Positions 1-8,314 of a DNA stretch of 64,000 nucleotides are shown in pieces (the stretch's first letter is position 1; each line of letters starts with the position of its first letter). The notes below the pieces were generated by a model. It saw nothing but the letters and a program-made list of their open reading frames with translations, did no database searches and was not told the DNA's origin. Both the position numbers and the translations under genes were made by a program. The stretch is from Alteromonas antoniana (lineage in GTDB: Bacteria; Pseudomonadota; Gammaproteobacteria; Enterobacterales; Alteromonadaceae): NCBI RefSeq assembly GCF_019249295.1, contig NZ_JAESDH010000010.1, positions 1 to 64,000 on the forward strand, given 5' to 3'.

Positions 1-30
1 CCCCCGGGTTGTGAGGAAGAGACCGACTAA
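1..30 (+). CDS. possible C-terminal end of an upstream gene (partial)
   Basis: The first 30 bases can be read as ten codons ending in TAA, with an acidic tail (Glu-Glu-Glu-Thr-Asp). A hairpin follows 16 bases later. This is compatible with the end of a plus-strand gene entering from the left, but ten codons cannot identify it and the reading could be chance. Confidence 0.25.
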   Translation, partial: PPGCEEETD

Positions 31-46
31 ATATCCCACAAAGAAA

Positions 47-75
47 AATGCCAGTCAGCTTAACTGACTGGCATT
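47..75. terminator. perfect 12-bp hairpin, probable terminator
   Basis: The arms AATGCCAGTCAG and CTGACTGGCATT are exactly complementary around a 5-base loop (CTTAA). An A-rich stretch lies on the left side, so the minus-strand transcript would end in U residues. On the plus strand a T run follows only about 20 bases later. It insulates the acylase gene from whatever lies to the left. Confidence 0.6.
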
Positions 76-241
76 AGGACCCATGTCCGGCTTTTTTATG
101 TCCGCAATTTACCGATATAGCAGGATAAATTATCGTTAATTAATTGTTAAAAGGTCTGACCTGTGTTACACCTTGTTGTAGACGTCACACGTCTTAACGT
201 GTTGACTACCATCATAAAATAGCAACAAGGAAGGATGTCGC

Positions 242-2764
242 GTGGACAATAATTTTCGACTTCGTACCCTCACCAAAACCGCTCTTGCAGTCGGTGTCGC
301 TTTTGCACTTTCAGCCTGCGGCGATAATGACAATGATTTTAGTGGTGTGTCACCAACGACACCTCCGCCTCCACCTCCGGTGACAGAGCCACCAGCGCCA
401 ATTCCGGCATTCGATGCTGACGGTGAACTGACCGCAGATATTACCTGGACCACTTATGGTGTGCCTCATGTTACAGGCGACAACCTGGAAAGTATGGCCT
501 ATGGGGTAGGTTATGCGTTTGCGAAGGATAACTTGTGTATTCTTGCCGACCAGATCGTGAAATATAACTCTGAGCGTTCAAAATATTTTGGGCCGGACAT
601 GAACCCGGGCAGTGGGGATTCTGAAAACCTGATTAACGACTTTGGCTTCCTTACGGTTGGCATTCGTGAACTGGCAGAAGAAAATTTACCGAGGATGTCA
701 GCCAATAGCCGCGCTATGTTCCAGGGGTATACCGCTGGCTACAATAAATATCTGGCAGATACGCCGGTTTCTGAACAGGATCCGCAGTGTGCAGGACAAC
801 CCTGGGTAACAGAAATCGACAGTGTCGATTTGCTGACATATTCATTGGGTGTTGCACTGCTGCCAGGCGCAGCAAATTTCCTTGGCCCCATGTTCCTTGC
901 CGCGCCCCCGGGAGAGTCTTATTTGCCGGTACCGGCCGCAAGCACACCGGCGGCAACCTCATTAAAGATCGAACCGAAAGTAGAACTGCCTGAAAAGAAC
1001 CCGCAGGAAATGGGGTCAAATGGCTGGGGACTTGGCAGCGATAAAACAACAAATGGCATGGGAATGGTATTGGCCAATCCACATTTCCCGCATACCGGTA
1101 ATCTGCGTTTCTGGCAGTTCCAGGCGACCGTACCTGAGTATATGAATGTCACCGGGGCCTCTCTGATGGGCTTGCCCGGTGCGGTTAATATCGGTTTCAA
1201 CGATGATGTAGCGTGGACCCATACTTTTTCTACAGCAGAACATTTTGTTGTATATCAGTTAACGGTTGACGACGATGACGCTTCAGCAATGACGCATATG
1301 GTAGACGGGTCAAAACGGACTATTTACGAAAAACCTCTACAAATTGAAGTTGCAGTAGGGCCGGGGCAGACAATTATGCTTAATAAAACGGCGTACTACA
1401 CCAACTATGGTCCGATGATTGAAGTACCGGGTAACTTTGACTGGACTGACACCAACGCCTTCGCAATCAAAGATGCCAACCTGCCAAATCTGGATATTGT
1501 TGATCACTGGCTGGCGATGAATATGGCTACCAGCATGGACGAGTTCAAGCAGGCCTTTAAAGATTACGACGGGGTTATTTTTAATAACACCATGGCGGCC
1601 TCAAAAGAAGGAGAAGTCTTTTATATCGATGACTCCACGGTCCCTTACTTAACAGACACTGCGATTAATGAGCTGACGACGAATCCGTTATTGATTCAAA
1701 CCAAACAGGTCGCGGGCTTCACGGTACTACCAGGCTTTTTATCAGCATTTGATTTTGAGCGTCCGGTACCTTATGAAGAAGCGCCTAAATATGAAGGCAC
1801 GGATAGCGTTCAGAACTCAAATGACAGTTTCTGGCTGACCAATCTGGATAGTCCTATTACCGGCGTTTCGCCGCTGTATGGCAGAACAGAGAATCAACAG
1901 TCTTTACGTTCGCGCATGGGGCAGGTCTTTATCGAAGACAGCGCAGGCAGTGACGGTACCTTTACGCCTGAGGAAGTTGAAGGGCTATTAATGAGTAACC
2001 GCAGCTATCTGGCTGAAAATATTTTGCCTTCATTGATTCAGACCTGTGAACGACAAGGCGATACGCCTGTCAGTGTTGATGGCGCAAGTGTAGACATCAG
2101 CGCAGCCTGTGATGCGCTGGCTGACTGGGATGGCACCATGAACAAAGAGAGCACTGGTGCCCATGTGTTCAGAGAATTTGCGTTCCAGTTTAACCGGGAT
2201 CCGCAATGGGAAGTGCCTTTTGATGTGGCCTCTCCGGTCACCACGCCTTCGGGTCTGCTTCAGAACGTCACGACGTTGCAGCAATTTGCCCGCGCGGTGC
2301 AGGTGATCGATACGGCAGGTGTCGCGCCGGACGCAGCGCTGGGAGACGTTCAGTTTGTTGAACGAAGCCTGCCTGATGGTTCTCCAAGCGGAGAGCGGTT
2401 ACCCTGGGGGGGTGCGAACAATATTGAGGGCGGTTTCAACGTGTTTAATATTGTACCCGGCAATAACGGTACCTTGTTGCCACGCCATACCTATCAGCCG
2501 CTTCCGGGTACCATTATGAGTGCTGAAGCGCAGGGCTATCATATCAATTACGGTAGTAGCTGGATGGTAGTGGTTAACTTTACTGAAGACGGCCCGGTAG
2601 GACGTGGTTTGTTAAGCTACTCGCAATCCAGAGTGTATGGCAGTGAGCATAACCTTGATCAAACACGGCTTTATTCAGAACAACCGCAGCTACGTGACAT
2701 GTACTTTACTGCGGAAGAGATTGAAGCAAATGCGATTGAGACCATGACACTATCGTCACAGTAG
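242..2764 (+). CDS. penicillin/AHL acylase-family Ntn hydrolase, exported lipoprotein
   Basis: An 840-residue member of the penicillin acylase (peptidase S45) family, which hydrolyses amide-linked acyl groups from substrates such as acyl-homoserine lactones or beta-lactams. The N-terminus has a basic start, a hydrophobic stretch and a lipobox-like LSAC around residue 26, then an acidic and Pro-rich linker (PPPPPP), consistent with a lipoprotein tether. The pro-enzyme should self-cleave before the nucleophilic Ser at about residue 259 (context MGSNGWGLGS), giving alpha and beta chains; the following NPHFP motif is typical of the beta chain. The GTG start is preceded by AAGGAAGG; a nearby ATG at 235 is in another frame and stops at once. 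The gene stands alone between two hairpins. The substrate cannot be told from sequence; quorum-signal or aculeacin-type acylase activity is a possibility only. Confidence 0.88.
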   Translation: MDNNFRLRTLTKTALAVGVAFALSACGDNDNDFSGVSPTTPPPPPPVTEPPAPIPAFDADGELTADITWTTYGVPHVTGDNLESMAYGVGYAFAKDNLCILADQIVKYNSERSKYFGPDMNPGSGDSENLINDFGFLTVGIRELAEENLPRMSANSRAMFQGYTAGYNKYLADTPVSEQDPQCAGQPWVTEIDSVDLLTYSLGVALLPGAANFLGPMFLAAPPGESYLPVPAASTPAATSLKIEPKVELPEKNPQEMGSNGWGLGSDKTTNGMGMVLANPHFPHTGNLRFWQFQATVPEYMNVTGASLMGLPGAVNIGFNDDVAWTHTFSTAEHFVVYQLTVDDDDASAMTHMVDGSKRTIYEKPLQIEVAVGPGQTIMLNKTAYYTNYGPMIEVPGNFDWTDTNAFAIKDANLPNLDIVDHWLAMNMATSMDEFKQAFKDYDGVIFNNTMAASKEGEVFYIDDSTVPYLTDTAINELTTNPLLIQTKQVAGFTVLPGFLSAFDFERPVPYEEAPKYEGTDSVQNSNDSFWLTNLDSPITGVSPLYGRTENQQSLRSRMGQVFIEDSAGSDGTFTPEEVEGLLMSNRSYLAENILPSLIQTCERQGDTPVSVDGASVDISAACDALADWDGTMNKESTGAHVFREFAFQFNRDPQWEVPFDVASPVTTPSGLLQNVTTLQQFARAVQVIDTAGVAPDAALGDVQFVERSLPDGSPSGERLPWGGANNIEGGFNVFNIVPGNNGTLLPRHTYQPLPGTIMSAEAQGYHINYGSSWMVVVNFTEDGPVGRGLLSYSQSRVYGSEHNLDQTRLYSEQPQLRDMYFTAEEIEANAIETMTLSSQ

Positions 2765-2807
2765 GTGAAGCCTGATAAACTTGCCTAAACTAAATTGTCA
2801 GTGATAA

Positions 2808-2839
2808 TAAAGGACCTTAAGTAAGGTCCTTTATTTTTG
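2808..2839 (+). terminator. Rho-independent terminator of the acylase gene
   Basis: The arms AAAGGACCTT and AAGGTCCTTT flank a 4-base loop and are followed by ATTTTTG. It lies 44 bases after the acylase stop and just before sohB. Confidence 0.85.
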
Positions 2840-2854
2840 TGTTAGGAGAGTCAC

Positions 2855-3883
2855 TTGGAGTTTTTGTACGAATACGGATTGTTTCTGGCGAAAGCCGTCA
2901 CGCTTGTGGTTGCGTTTATTCTGGTGGTGTCCACGATTGTCGGCGTTGCTAATAAACAAAAGCAGGGGCGAGGGCATCTTGAAATCCAGTCTCTGACCGA
3001 TCAGTTAAAAGACATTACCAACTACGCCCGTCAGGTGTTGCTGGATAAAGGAACACTGAAAAAGTTAGCCAAGCAGCAAAAGAAAGAAGAAAAAGCGAAA
3101 CTCAAAGCTAAAGAAAGCGAGCGGGAAGACGGTCCGAGGCTTTTTGTTATCGACTTTAAGGGTTCTATGGACGCGCACGAGGTCGACCGGTTACGTGAAG
3201 AGATCACTGCTATTCTCTGTGTCGCTGAAGAGAAAGACGAAGTACTAATTCGTCTTGAAAGTGGCGGCGGCGTTGTGCACGGATACGGCCTGGCTGCATC
3301 ACAGCTGCAACGTATCAAGGACAAAGGTCTCACGCTTACTGTAGCGGTAGATAAAGTCGCTGCCAGCGGCGGTTACATGATGGCCTGTGTTGCCGATAAA
3401 TTGTTGGCGTCTCGCTTTGCCTATATTGGTTCTATCGGCGTACTGGCGCAGTTGCCTAACTTCCACAAGCTGCTAAAGAAGAACGATATTGACTTTGAGC
3501 AGCATACTGCCGGCGAATATAAACGGACGTTGACCGTGTTTGGTGAGAACAACGACGAGGGCCGCAAGAAGTTTCAGGAAGAAATTGAAGAGATCCATAC
3601 GCTGTTTAAGGACTTTGTGCACAGTCAGCGTAAAGACATGGATATCGAAAAGGTTGCGACCGGTGAATACTGGGCGGGTATTAAAGCGAAGGAACTGGGG
3701 TTGGTTGATGAGATCATGACATCTGATGATTACATCTTGTCTCACTATCCTGAACGTGAAATATATGCCGTGAAATACAGCATCAAAAAGAACGTGGCTG
3801 AAAAACTGGGTCTGTCATTTGCAGAAGCGGCAGAACGCAGTGTGATGCGGCTCTGGAATCAGTCAAGAACCTGGTTTCATTAA
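2855..3883 (+). CDS. sohB: SohB-type inner-membrane S49 peptidase
   Basis: A 342-residue membrane-anchored serine protease of the SppA/SohB family, close to the E. coli SohB length (349). One transmembrane helix lies at about residues 7-28, followed by a Lys/Glu-rich coiled stretch (about 65-95) and a ClpP-fold peptidase domain. The likely catalytic pair is Ser171 in KVAASGGYMM and Lys223 in EYKRTLTVFG, as in the SohB Ser/Lys dyad. The start is TTG, preceded by TTAGGAGAG, a good ribosome-binding site; no better in-frame start is nearby. It is followed after 12 bases by psrA, so the two may be cotranscribed. The role, by family, is degradation of signal peptides or other periplasmic-side substrates. 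Confidence 0.92.
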   Translation: MEFLYEYGLFLAKAVTLVVAFILVVSTIVGVANKQKQGRGHLEIQSLTDQLKDITNYARQVLLDKGTLKKLAKQQKKEEKAKLKAKESEREDGPRLFVIDFKGSMDAHEVDRLREEITAILCVAEEKDEVLIRLESGGGVVHGYGLAASQLQRIKDKGLTLTVAVDKVAASGGYMMACVADKLLASRFAYIGSIGVLAQLPNFHKLLKKNDIDFEQHTAGEYKRTLTVFGENNDEGRKKFQEEIEEIHTLFKDFVHSQRKDMDIEKVATGEYWAGIKAKELGLVDEIMTSDDYILSHYPEREIYAVKYSIKKNVAEKLGLSFAEAAERSVMRLWNQSRTWFH

Positions 3884-3895
3884 TCGCGCTATTAC

Positions 3896-4549
3896 ATGTC
3901 TCAGAAAACTAAAAAGGCGATATTACAAGCCGCGGAAGTCCTGTTTGCAGAACAGGGCTACGCGCAGACTTCTATGCGGTCGATTACTGCCCGTGCAGGG
4001 GTAAATCTCGCCTCGGTTAATTATCATTTCGGAAGTAAAAAGAACCTGATCCAGGCCGTGCTCAAACAATATTTTGACGTACTAATGCCTCAGATCGACA
4101 GTACACTGGATCATATGGAACCAGCATATGGTGAAACCGGCGTGCAGACCGTGCTCAGTGCGTTAATTGACCCTATGTTGACGTTAAGAAAAGTACAGGA
4201 AAACGGTACAGAGCTTTTCGTTCAGCTACTTGGGCGCGGCTATAATGAGTCGCAGGGGCACTTACGTCGTTTCATCATGCAGGACTATGGTGTCACCGTC
4301 AGAAAGTTAACCAAAACCATAAAGCAATGTCTGCCAGAGGTGAGTGACGAGCAACTTTTCTGGCGCTTGCACTTTGCAATTGGCAGTTTTGTTTTTTCAA
4401 TGGCGTCAAGCAAAGCGTTAAGAGAAATTGCTGAATCTGATTTTAAACAAAAGGTCGATATCTCGGACGTAATAGTTCAGCTGGTTCCTTTTGTTGCCAG
4501 TGGCGTATCCAGCAGTGAACACGAAACCCCGACAACGACTCATCAATAA
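3896..4549 (+). CDS. psrA: TetR-family regulator, PsrA-like
   Basis: A 217-residue TetR-family repressor. The N-terminal helix-turn-helix (about residues 5-60) contains the TSMRSITARAGVNLASVNYH stretch and a FGSKKNLIQAV segment that closely match PsrA of Pseudomonas as I remember it. PsrA senses long-chain acyl-CoA or fatty acid and controls fatty acid beta-oxidation genes in many gammaproteobacteria. The C-terminal domain is a helical ligand-binding region of the usual length. The gene follows sohB by 12 bases. The window also holds acyl-CoA dehydrogenase, CoA-transferase and branched-chain catabolic genes, which fits a fatty/branched acid regulon, but I see no clear PsrA operator at any of them. 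Assignment to PsrA rather than another TetR subfamily rests on the HTH similarity. Confidence 0.82.
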   Translation: MSQKTKKAILQAAEVLFAEQGYAQTSMRSITARAGVNLASVNYHFGSKKNLIQAVLKQYFDVLMPQIDSTLDHMEPAYGETGVQTVLSALIDPMLTLRKVQENGTELFVQLLGRGYNESQGHLRRFIMQDYGVTVRKLTKTIKQCLPEVSDEQLFWRLHFAIGSFVFSMASSKALREIAESDFKQKVDISDVIVQLVPFVASGVSSSEHETPTTTHQ

Positions 4550-4677
4550 GCAACGTTACTTTAACCGTTAGTATGCTTAATTATCTCTCAATTCAATATT
4601 GTTTCAGCTTCAGATCTTAGTGATACTTTTGTGTCCGATGTTTCAGGCCAAAAAGTAAGGCTAGGTAGAAAAACAGG

Positions 4678-4706
4678 CACAAAAAAAGCGACCCTGTGTC
4701 GCTTTT
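4678..4706 (-). terminator. terminator of the Lys/Ala-rich small protein gene
   Basis: The arms AAAAGCGAC and GTCGCTTTT flank the loop CCTGT. On the minus strand the hairpin is followed by a long U run (seven A on the plus strand). It lies about 20 bases beyond the stop of the 4725-5054 gene. Confidence 0.85.
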
Positions 4707-4724
4707 CCAAAGTGCCATCATAAT

Positions 4725-5054
4725 TTAGCGTGGCAATATGGCACCGCTGTTTTCATCTTTAATTTGATCAGACCAGAACGCTTTAACAGAAAAGCCTTTG
4801 GTTGACGCTTTCTTTGCTGTGCTCTTTTTAGGAGCCATTTTCTTAGGTGCCGCTTTTTTCTCTTTTTTAGCAGAAGAGGCGCCAGCGTCACCGAAACTGT
4901 CACCCATTTCTTTTAACTGCGCCAGGCGCATGTTCTTACCGCCATCAACGCTATACCAGCCACCCTTCGCTTCGATATCAGGCGACTTGCCATTGGCTTT
5001 TTCATAGGCAGCAGTGAAGTCGGCAATAACCTTATCTTTATCTAGTTTGCTCAT
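4725..5054 (-). CDS. small Lys/Ala-rich conserved hypothetical protein
   Basis: A 109-residue protein of unknown function. The N-terminal 55 residues look like a small folded domain (AAYEKANGKSPDIEAKGGWY is the most distinctive stretch). They are followed by a low-complexity Lys/Ala/Pro segment (about residues 62-88) resembling the tails of histone H1-like and other nucleic-acid-binding proteins, and a short C-terminal segment rich in aromatic and polar residues. No catalytic motif, signal peptide or membrane helix is visible. It is transcribed alone, divergent from nif3, with its own terminator. A nucleic-acid-binding role is suggested only by the basic tail. The other frame of this repetitive stretch also stays open for 61 codons and is taken as a shadow. 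Confidence 0.8.
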   Translation of the reverse strand: MSKLDKDKVIADFTAAYEKANGKSPDIEAKGGWYSVDGGKNMRLAQLKEMGDSFGDAGASSAKKEKKAAPKKMAPKKSTAKKASTKGFSVKAFWSDQIKDENSGAILPR

Positions 5055-5148
5055 TATTCAATTGGACTCTTTGACTTAGGTTAGTGTTACAATATCGACA
5101 CTTTTATAACGTTTTTTGTACAAAAAGTCTAATTTAGGCGGAGGATGC

Positions 5149-5910
5149 GTGGCGATTACGAATGTTGCACTTCAGGATTTGCTGAATAATTTACTGAATA
5201 CCGGCCAGATTTCGGATTATTGTCCCAATGGTTTGCAGGTTGAGGGTAAGCGGGATATTCAAAAAGTCGTGACGGGTGTGACGGCTTCGCAAGCACTGAT
5301 AGAACAAGCCATAGCACATCAGGCTGATGCGATTCTCGTTCATCACGGTTACTTCTGGAAAGGCGAGGATGCCACCATCACAGGGATGAAGTATCGTCGT
5401 ATTAAGGCGCTGTTGGAACACGATATCAACGTATTCGCTTATCATCTTCCTTTGGATGTGCATCCTGTTTTAGGCAATAACGCGCAACTTGCTGCGTTAC
5501 TCGGCATTACCAATGTCAAGCCGCTTATTGGCGTGAAACCTGAAGGAGTGGTGATGACCGGAGAGTTCGACAGTGACGTTACTGTTGAAAGTTTGAAGCA
5601 ACGCCTGTCCGATACACTCGACCGTAAGCCACTGGTCGCAGGCCCGGAGAATAAAATGATAGGTTCCGTTGCCTGGTGTACCGGTGGTGGGCAAGGCTTT
5701 ATTGAACAGGCCGCAGCGAGAGGTGTTGATGCGTTTATTACCGGAGAAGTCTCGGAGCAAACGGTACATACTGCAAGAGAGTGTGATGTTGCTTTTTTTG
5801 CCGCGGGACATCACGCGACCGAGCGCTACGGCGTGAAGGCGCTGGGGGAATATCTGGAAAAAGAGTGTCAGTTGCAGGTTACGTTTATCGATGTACCTAA
5901 TCCGGCCTGA
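5149..5910 (+). CDS. Nif3-like dinuclear metal-centre protein (YbgI/DUF34)
   Basis: A 253-residue member of the NIF3/DUF34 family, which forms hexameric toroids with a dinuclear metal site; E. coli YbgI is the reference. The sequence follows YbgI along its whole length: ISDYCPNGLQVEG, HHGYFWKG with metal-binding His residues, NNAQLAALLGI, the ITGEVSEQTVH motif and the C-terminal AAGHHATERYG metal site. The biochemical role is unsettled in the family (proposed GTP cyclohydrolase-like or DNA/nucleotide roles). I place the start at GTG 5149, preceded by GGCGGAGGA, because the extra 11 codons from an upstream TTG (5116) include that ribosome-binding site and have no counterpart in YbgI. cmoM follows after 2 bases. 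Confidence 0.93.
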   Translation: MAITNVALQDLLNNLLNTGQISDYCPNGLQVEGKRDIQKVVTGVTASQALIEQAIAHQADAILVHHGYFWKGEDATITGMKYRRIKALLEHDINVFAYHLPLDVHPVLGNNAQLAALLGITNVKPLIGVKPEGVVMTGEFDSDVTVESLKQRLSDTLDRKPLVAGPENKMIGSVAWCTGGGQGFIEQAAARGVDAFITGEVSEQTVHTARECDVAFFAAGHHATERYGVKALGEYLEKECQLQVTFIDVPNPA

Positions 5911-5912
5911 AT

Positions 5913-6656
5913 ATGAAAAACGATCATTCATTTGACGGTCTGGCCGGGAAGTTCAGCAAAAACATTTACGGGACCACAAAAGGCAGACTTCGTCATGCAC
6001 TGCTGTTAAACGCCATGAATGACTGGCTGCCTGCAACTGACAGCCCAATTATCGAGCTGGGCAGTGGCACGGGCGAGATGGCGCTAAGCTTAAGTGAGCG
6101 TGGCTATGCGATGACACTTACTGACCCCTCCACTGATGTACTGAGCCAGGCTGCCAGTCTGCTTTCGGCGTATCCTGCTACGCAATTTATACAAAAACCA
6201 TTGCAACAGCTGTCATCCATTGGCGATTACTCCTTCATCGTGTGCCATGCTGTATTGGAGTGGCTGGTCGCACCGATGGAGGCATTGTCTTACATTTATG
6301 AAAAAATGCAGAGTGGCAGTACGCTGTCTCTGAGCTTTTTCAATCGGGATGCGGCCTTGTTTAATAATGCGGTGTATGGCAATTTTGATTACATTGCGCG
6401 CGATATGAAGGTCAAAAAGCAGGTTCGGTTAAATCCGAAACAGCCGTTATCACCGCCGATGGTGATTGAACACTGCAAGCAGACAGGTTTTACGATATGC
6501 GCAATGACGGGGATCCGCTGTTTTCACGACTATATTCGCGATCGTGAAATGCAGAACTCGCACTTTGAAGACATTCTGGCGCTTGAAAAACAATACGGTA
6601 GTCAGGAGCCGTTTTGTCGGTTAGGTCGGTACTTCCACCTGATCCTGAAAAAATAA
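5913..6656 (+). CDS. cmoM: tRNA 5-carboxymethoxyuridine methyltransferase CmoM
   Basis: A 247-residue SAM-dependent methyltransferase matching CmoM (formerly SmtA), which methylates cmo5U34 of tRNA to the mcmo5U ester and so widens wobble decoding. The N-terminal FSKNIYGTTKGRLR motif is nearly identical to the E. coli protein. It is followed by the class I SAM-binding motif ELGSGTGEMAL (about residues 48-58), CHAVLEWLVAP (motif IV region) and the C-terminal HDYIRDREM segment found in CmoM. It lies 2 bases after nif3 and is probably cotranscribed; it converges with ldhA, with only 15 bases between the ends. Confidence 0.93.
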   Translation: MKNDHSFDGLAGKFSKNIYGTTKGRLRHALLLNAMNDWLPATDSPIIELGSGTGEMALSLSERGYAMTLTDPSTDVLSQAASLLSAYPATQFIQKPLQQLSSIGDYSFIVCHAVLEWLVAPMEALSYIYEKMQSGSTLSLSFFNRDAALFNNAVYGNFDYIARDMKVKKQVRLNPKQPLSPPMVIEHCKQTGFTICAMTGIRCFHDYIRDREMQNSHFEDILALEKQYGSQEPFCRLGRYFHLILKK

Positions 6657-6671
6657 CCGAATGCACTATCG

Positions 6672-7673
6672 TTAACCGGACAGAAAGCGGGAAGGATCTG
6701 GCTTGCCCTTGTTAAAATCGCGCAGGTTTTCAAGTGTGGTAGTCGCGATTTGTGATAGCGCTTCCTGTGTAAAGAAACCCTGATGGCCGGTAATAATCAC
6801 ATTGTGAAACGTTGCCAGTCTCTCAAAAACGTCATCATCAATGATTTGCTCAGAGTGATCTTTAAAGAACAGCTCTGACTCCATTTCATATACATCCAGG
6901 CCGAGATAGCCGATTTTTCGGCTCTTCAATCCCTGAATCACCGCTGAGGTGTCAATCAGCCCGCCACGAGATGTATTTATCAGCATAACGCCGTCGCGCA
7001 TCTGCGCAATAGTATCGTGATTAATCAAATGGTAGGTGTCTTCGCTGAGTGGACAATGCAGGCTGATAATGTGACTGGTTTCCAACAGGGTGTCCAGAGG
7101 AACGTAGCCAATGCCTGCCTGTATCAGCTCGTCGTCAGGGTAGGGGTCGTAACACATAACCTTACAACCAAAACCGGACAAGATTCTGGCAGTAGCAGCA
7201 CCAATTCTTCCTGTGCCGATTATACCAGCGGTCTTGTTGTGAAGGGTAAAGCCCATTAGTCCGGAAAGCTCAAAATTACCTTCTTTCACCCGGTTATAGG
7301 CTTTGTGTATTTTACGGTTTAAGGTAAGCATTAGCGCGATGGCGTGCTCTGCGACAGCCTCGGGCCCATACGCGGGCACTCTTGAAACAGCAATGCCATG
7401 GTCTTTAGCTGCCTGGAGATCAATATTGTTGAAACCGGCGCAGCGCAATGCAATGTGCCTGACACCGCATTGGTGCAGGGCGTCGATGATGGGCCGGGAT
7501 ATATCATCATTCACAAATACGCAGACGGCATCGTAATCCGAACACAAGTGCGCCGTTTGCGCGTCAAGCGCCATCGGCAGGAAGCGAAAGCTGACATCAT
7601 AGTGTTCAGACATGGGTGCGAAAATGCTTTCGTCATAACTTTTTGCGCTGAATACACCAACACGTATTGTCAT
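6672..7673 (-). CDS. ldhA: D-lactate dehydrogenase (fermentative, LdhA-type)
   Basis: A 333-residue NAD-dependent D-2-hydroxyacid dehydrogenase that reduces pyruvate to D-lactate. It aligns with E. coli LdhA throughout: VFVNDDISRPIIDAL, ALRCAGFNNIDL, VPAYGPEAVAEHA, the Rossmann motif AGIIGTGRIGAATARIL, SLHCPLSEDTYHLIN, the catalytic Arg in NTSRGGLID and the C-terminal catalytic His in ITGHQGFFT. Length matches the family (329 in E. coli). The gene is followed upstream by the glutathione peroxidase gene, 19 bases away on the same strand, so the pair may form a unit. No regulator site was recognised. Confidence 0.93.
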   Translation of the reverse strand: MTIRVGVFSAKSYDESIFAPMSEHYDVSFRFLPMALDAQTAHLCSDYDAVCVFVNDDISRPIIDALHQCGVRHIALRCAGFNNIDLQAAKDHGIAVSRVPAYGPEAVAEHAIALMLTLNRKIHKAYNRVKEGNFELSGLMGFTLHNKTAGIIGTGRIGAATARILSGFGCKVMCYDPYPDDELIQAGIGYVPLDTLLETSHIISLHCPLSEDTYHLINHDTIAQMRDGVMLINTSRGGLIDTSAVIQGLKSRKIGYLGLDVYEMESELFFKDHSEQIIDDDVFERLATFHNVIITGHQGFFTQEALSQIATTTLENLRDFNKGKPDPSRFLSG

Positions 7674-7692
7674 CTCGCTTCCTCAGGGTGAA

Positions 7693-8178
7693 TTATTTCA
7701 GGCAGGACTCAATATCACTGGCAATGGCTTCAGGCTTTGTTGTCGGTCCATAGCGTTTTACTACGTGACCTTGTGTATCTACCAGAAACTTAGTGAAGTT
7801 CCATTTAATCTTTTTCGTGCCAAGAATGCCGGGCGCCTCACTTTTCAGTGTTACATATAAAGGGTGGGCGCTGTCACCATTAACGTCCGTTTTTTTAAAT
7901 AACGGAAAGGTGACGCCAAACGAGCCACTGCAAAAGCCTGCGATCTGCTCATCATCCCCCGGCTCCTGATGGCCAAACTGATCGCATGGGAAAGCCAGCA
8001 CAGCAAAACCCCGGTCTTTGTATTGTTTATATAACGTTTCCAGTCCCTCGTACTGGTAGGTAAAGCCACATTTGCTGGCTGTGTTAACGATAAGTAATAC
8101 TTTACCCTTATAGGCGTCAAGTGACTCTGTTTCACCGTTATTGCGAACGGCTGTGTGTGAGTAAATCGTTGTGCTCAT
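7693..8178 (-). CDS. glutathione peroxidase-family thiol peroxidase (BtuE-like)
   Basis: A 161-residue cytosolic peroxidase of the GPx family, reducing hydroperoxides with thioredoxin or glutathione. The peroxidatic residue is Cys37 (VNTASKCGFT), not selenocysteine. The partner residues of the GPx tetrad are visible: Gln in FPCDQFGHQEPG and Trp/Asn in WNFTKF. The start is the ATG at 8178, preceded on the minus strand by AAGAGGG; the longer reading to 8277 adds 33 residues with no family counterpart and would overlap the divergent gene. It lies upstream of ldhA in the same direction. Divergent transcription with the 8315 gene leaves a 136-base shared promoter region. Confidence 0.92.
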   Translation of the reverse strand: MSTTIYSHTAVRNNGETESLDAYKGKVLLIVNTASKCGFTYQYEGLETLYKQYKDRGFAVLAFPCDQFGHQEPGDDEQIAGFCSGSFGVTFPLFKKTDVNGDSAHPLYVTLKSEAPGILGTKKIKWNFTKFLVDTQGHVVKRYGPTTKPEAIASDIESCLK

Positions 8179-8314
8179 AATCCCTCTTGTTATTTTGTAA
8201 ATGTCGGGCGCAGAGTCTCCAACAACCCTGCCGGACAGTAGGTAGCAAACGGATAATTTGCTACACTTCGCGCACACTTACAGTATAAACATAAATCAGC
8301 GAAGAGAATCAGTT

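Noticed and set aside
166..453. Minus-strand 95-codon frame opposite the acylase signal region
   Set aside because: It is the mirror of a Pro-rich linker, which gives a Gly-rich artefact; it has no ribosome-binding site and no family.
4718..4903. Second open frame in the Lys/Ala-rich gene
   Set aside because: Repetitive Lys codons keep the shifted frame open; it lies inside the real gene on the same strand.
5116..5148. TTG start for nif3 giving 11 extra residues
   Set aside because: The extra codons contain the GGCGGAGGA site serving the GTG at 5149 and are not in the family.
8179..8277. N-terminal extension of glutathione peroxidase
   Set aside because: It overlaps the divergent promoter region and has no counterpart in the GPx family; a good AAGAGGG precedes the ATG at 8178.
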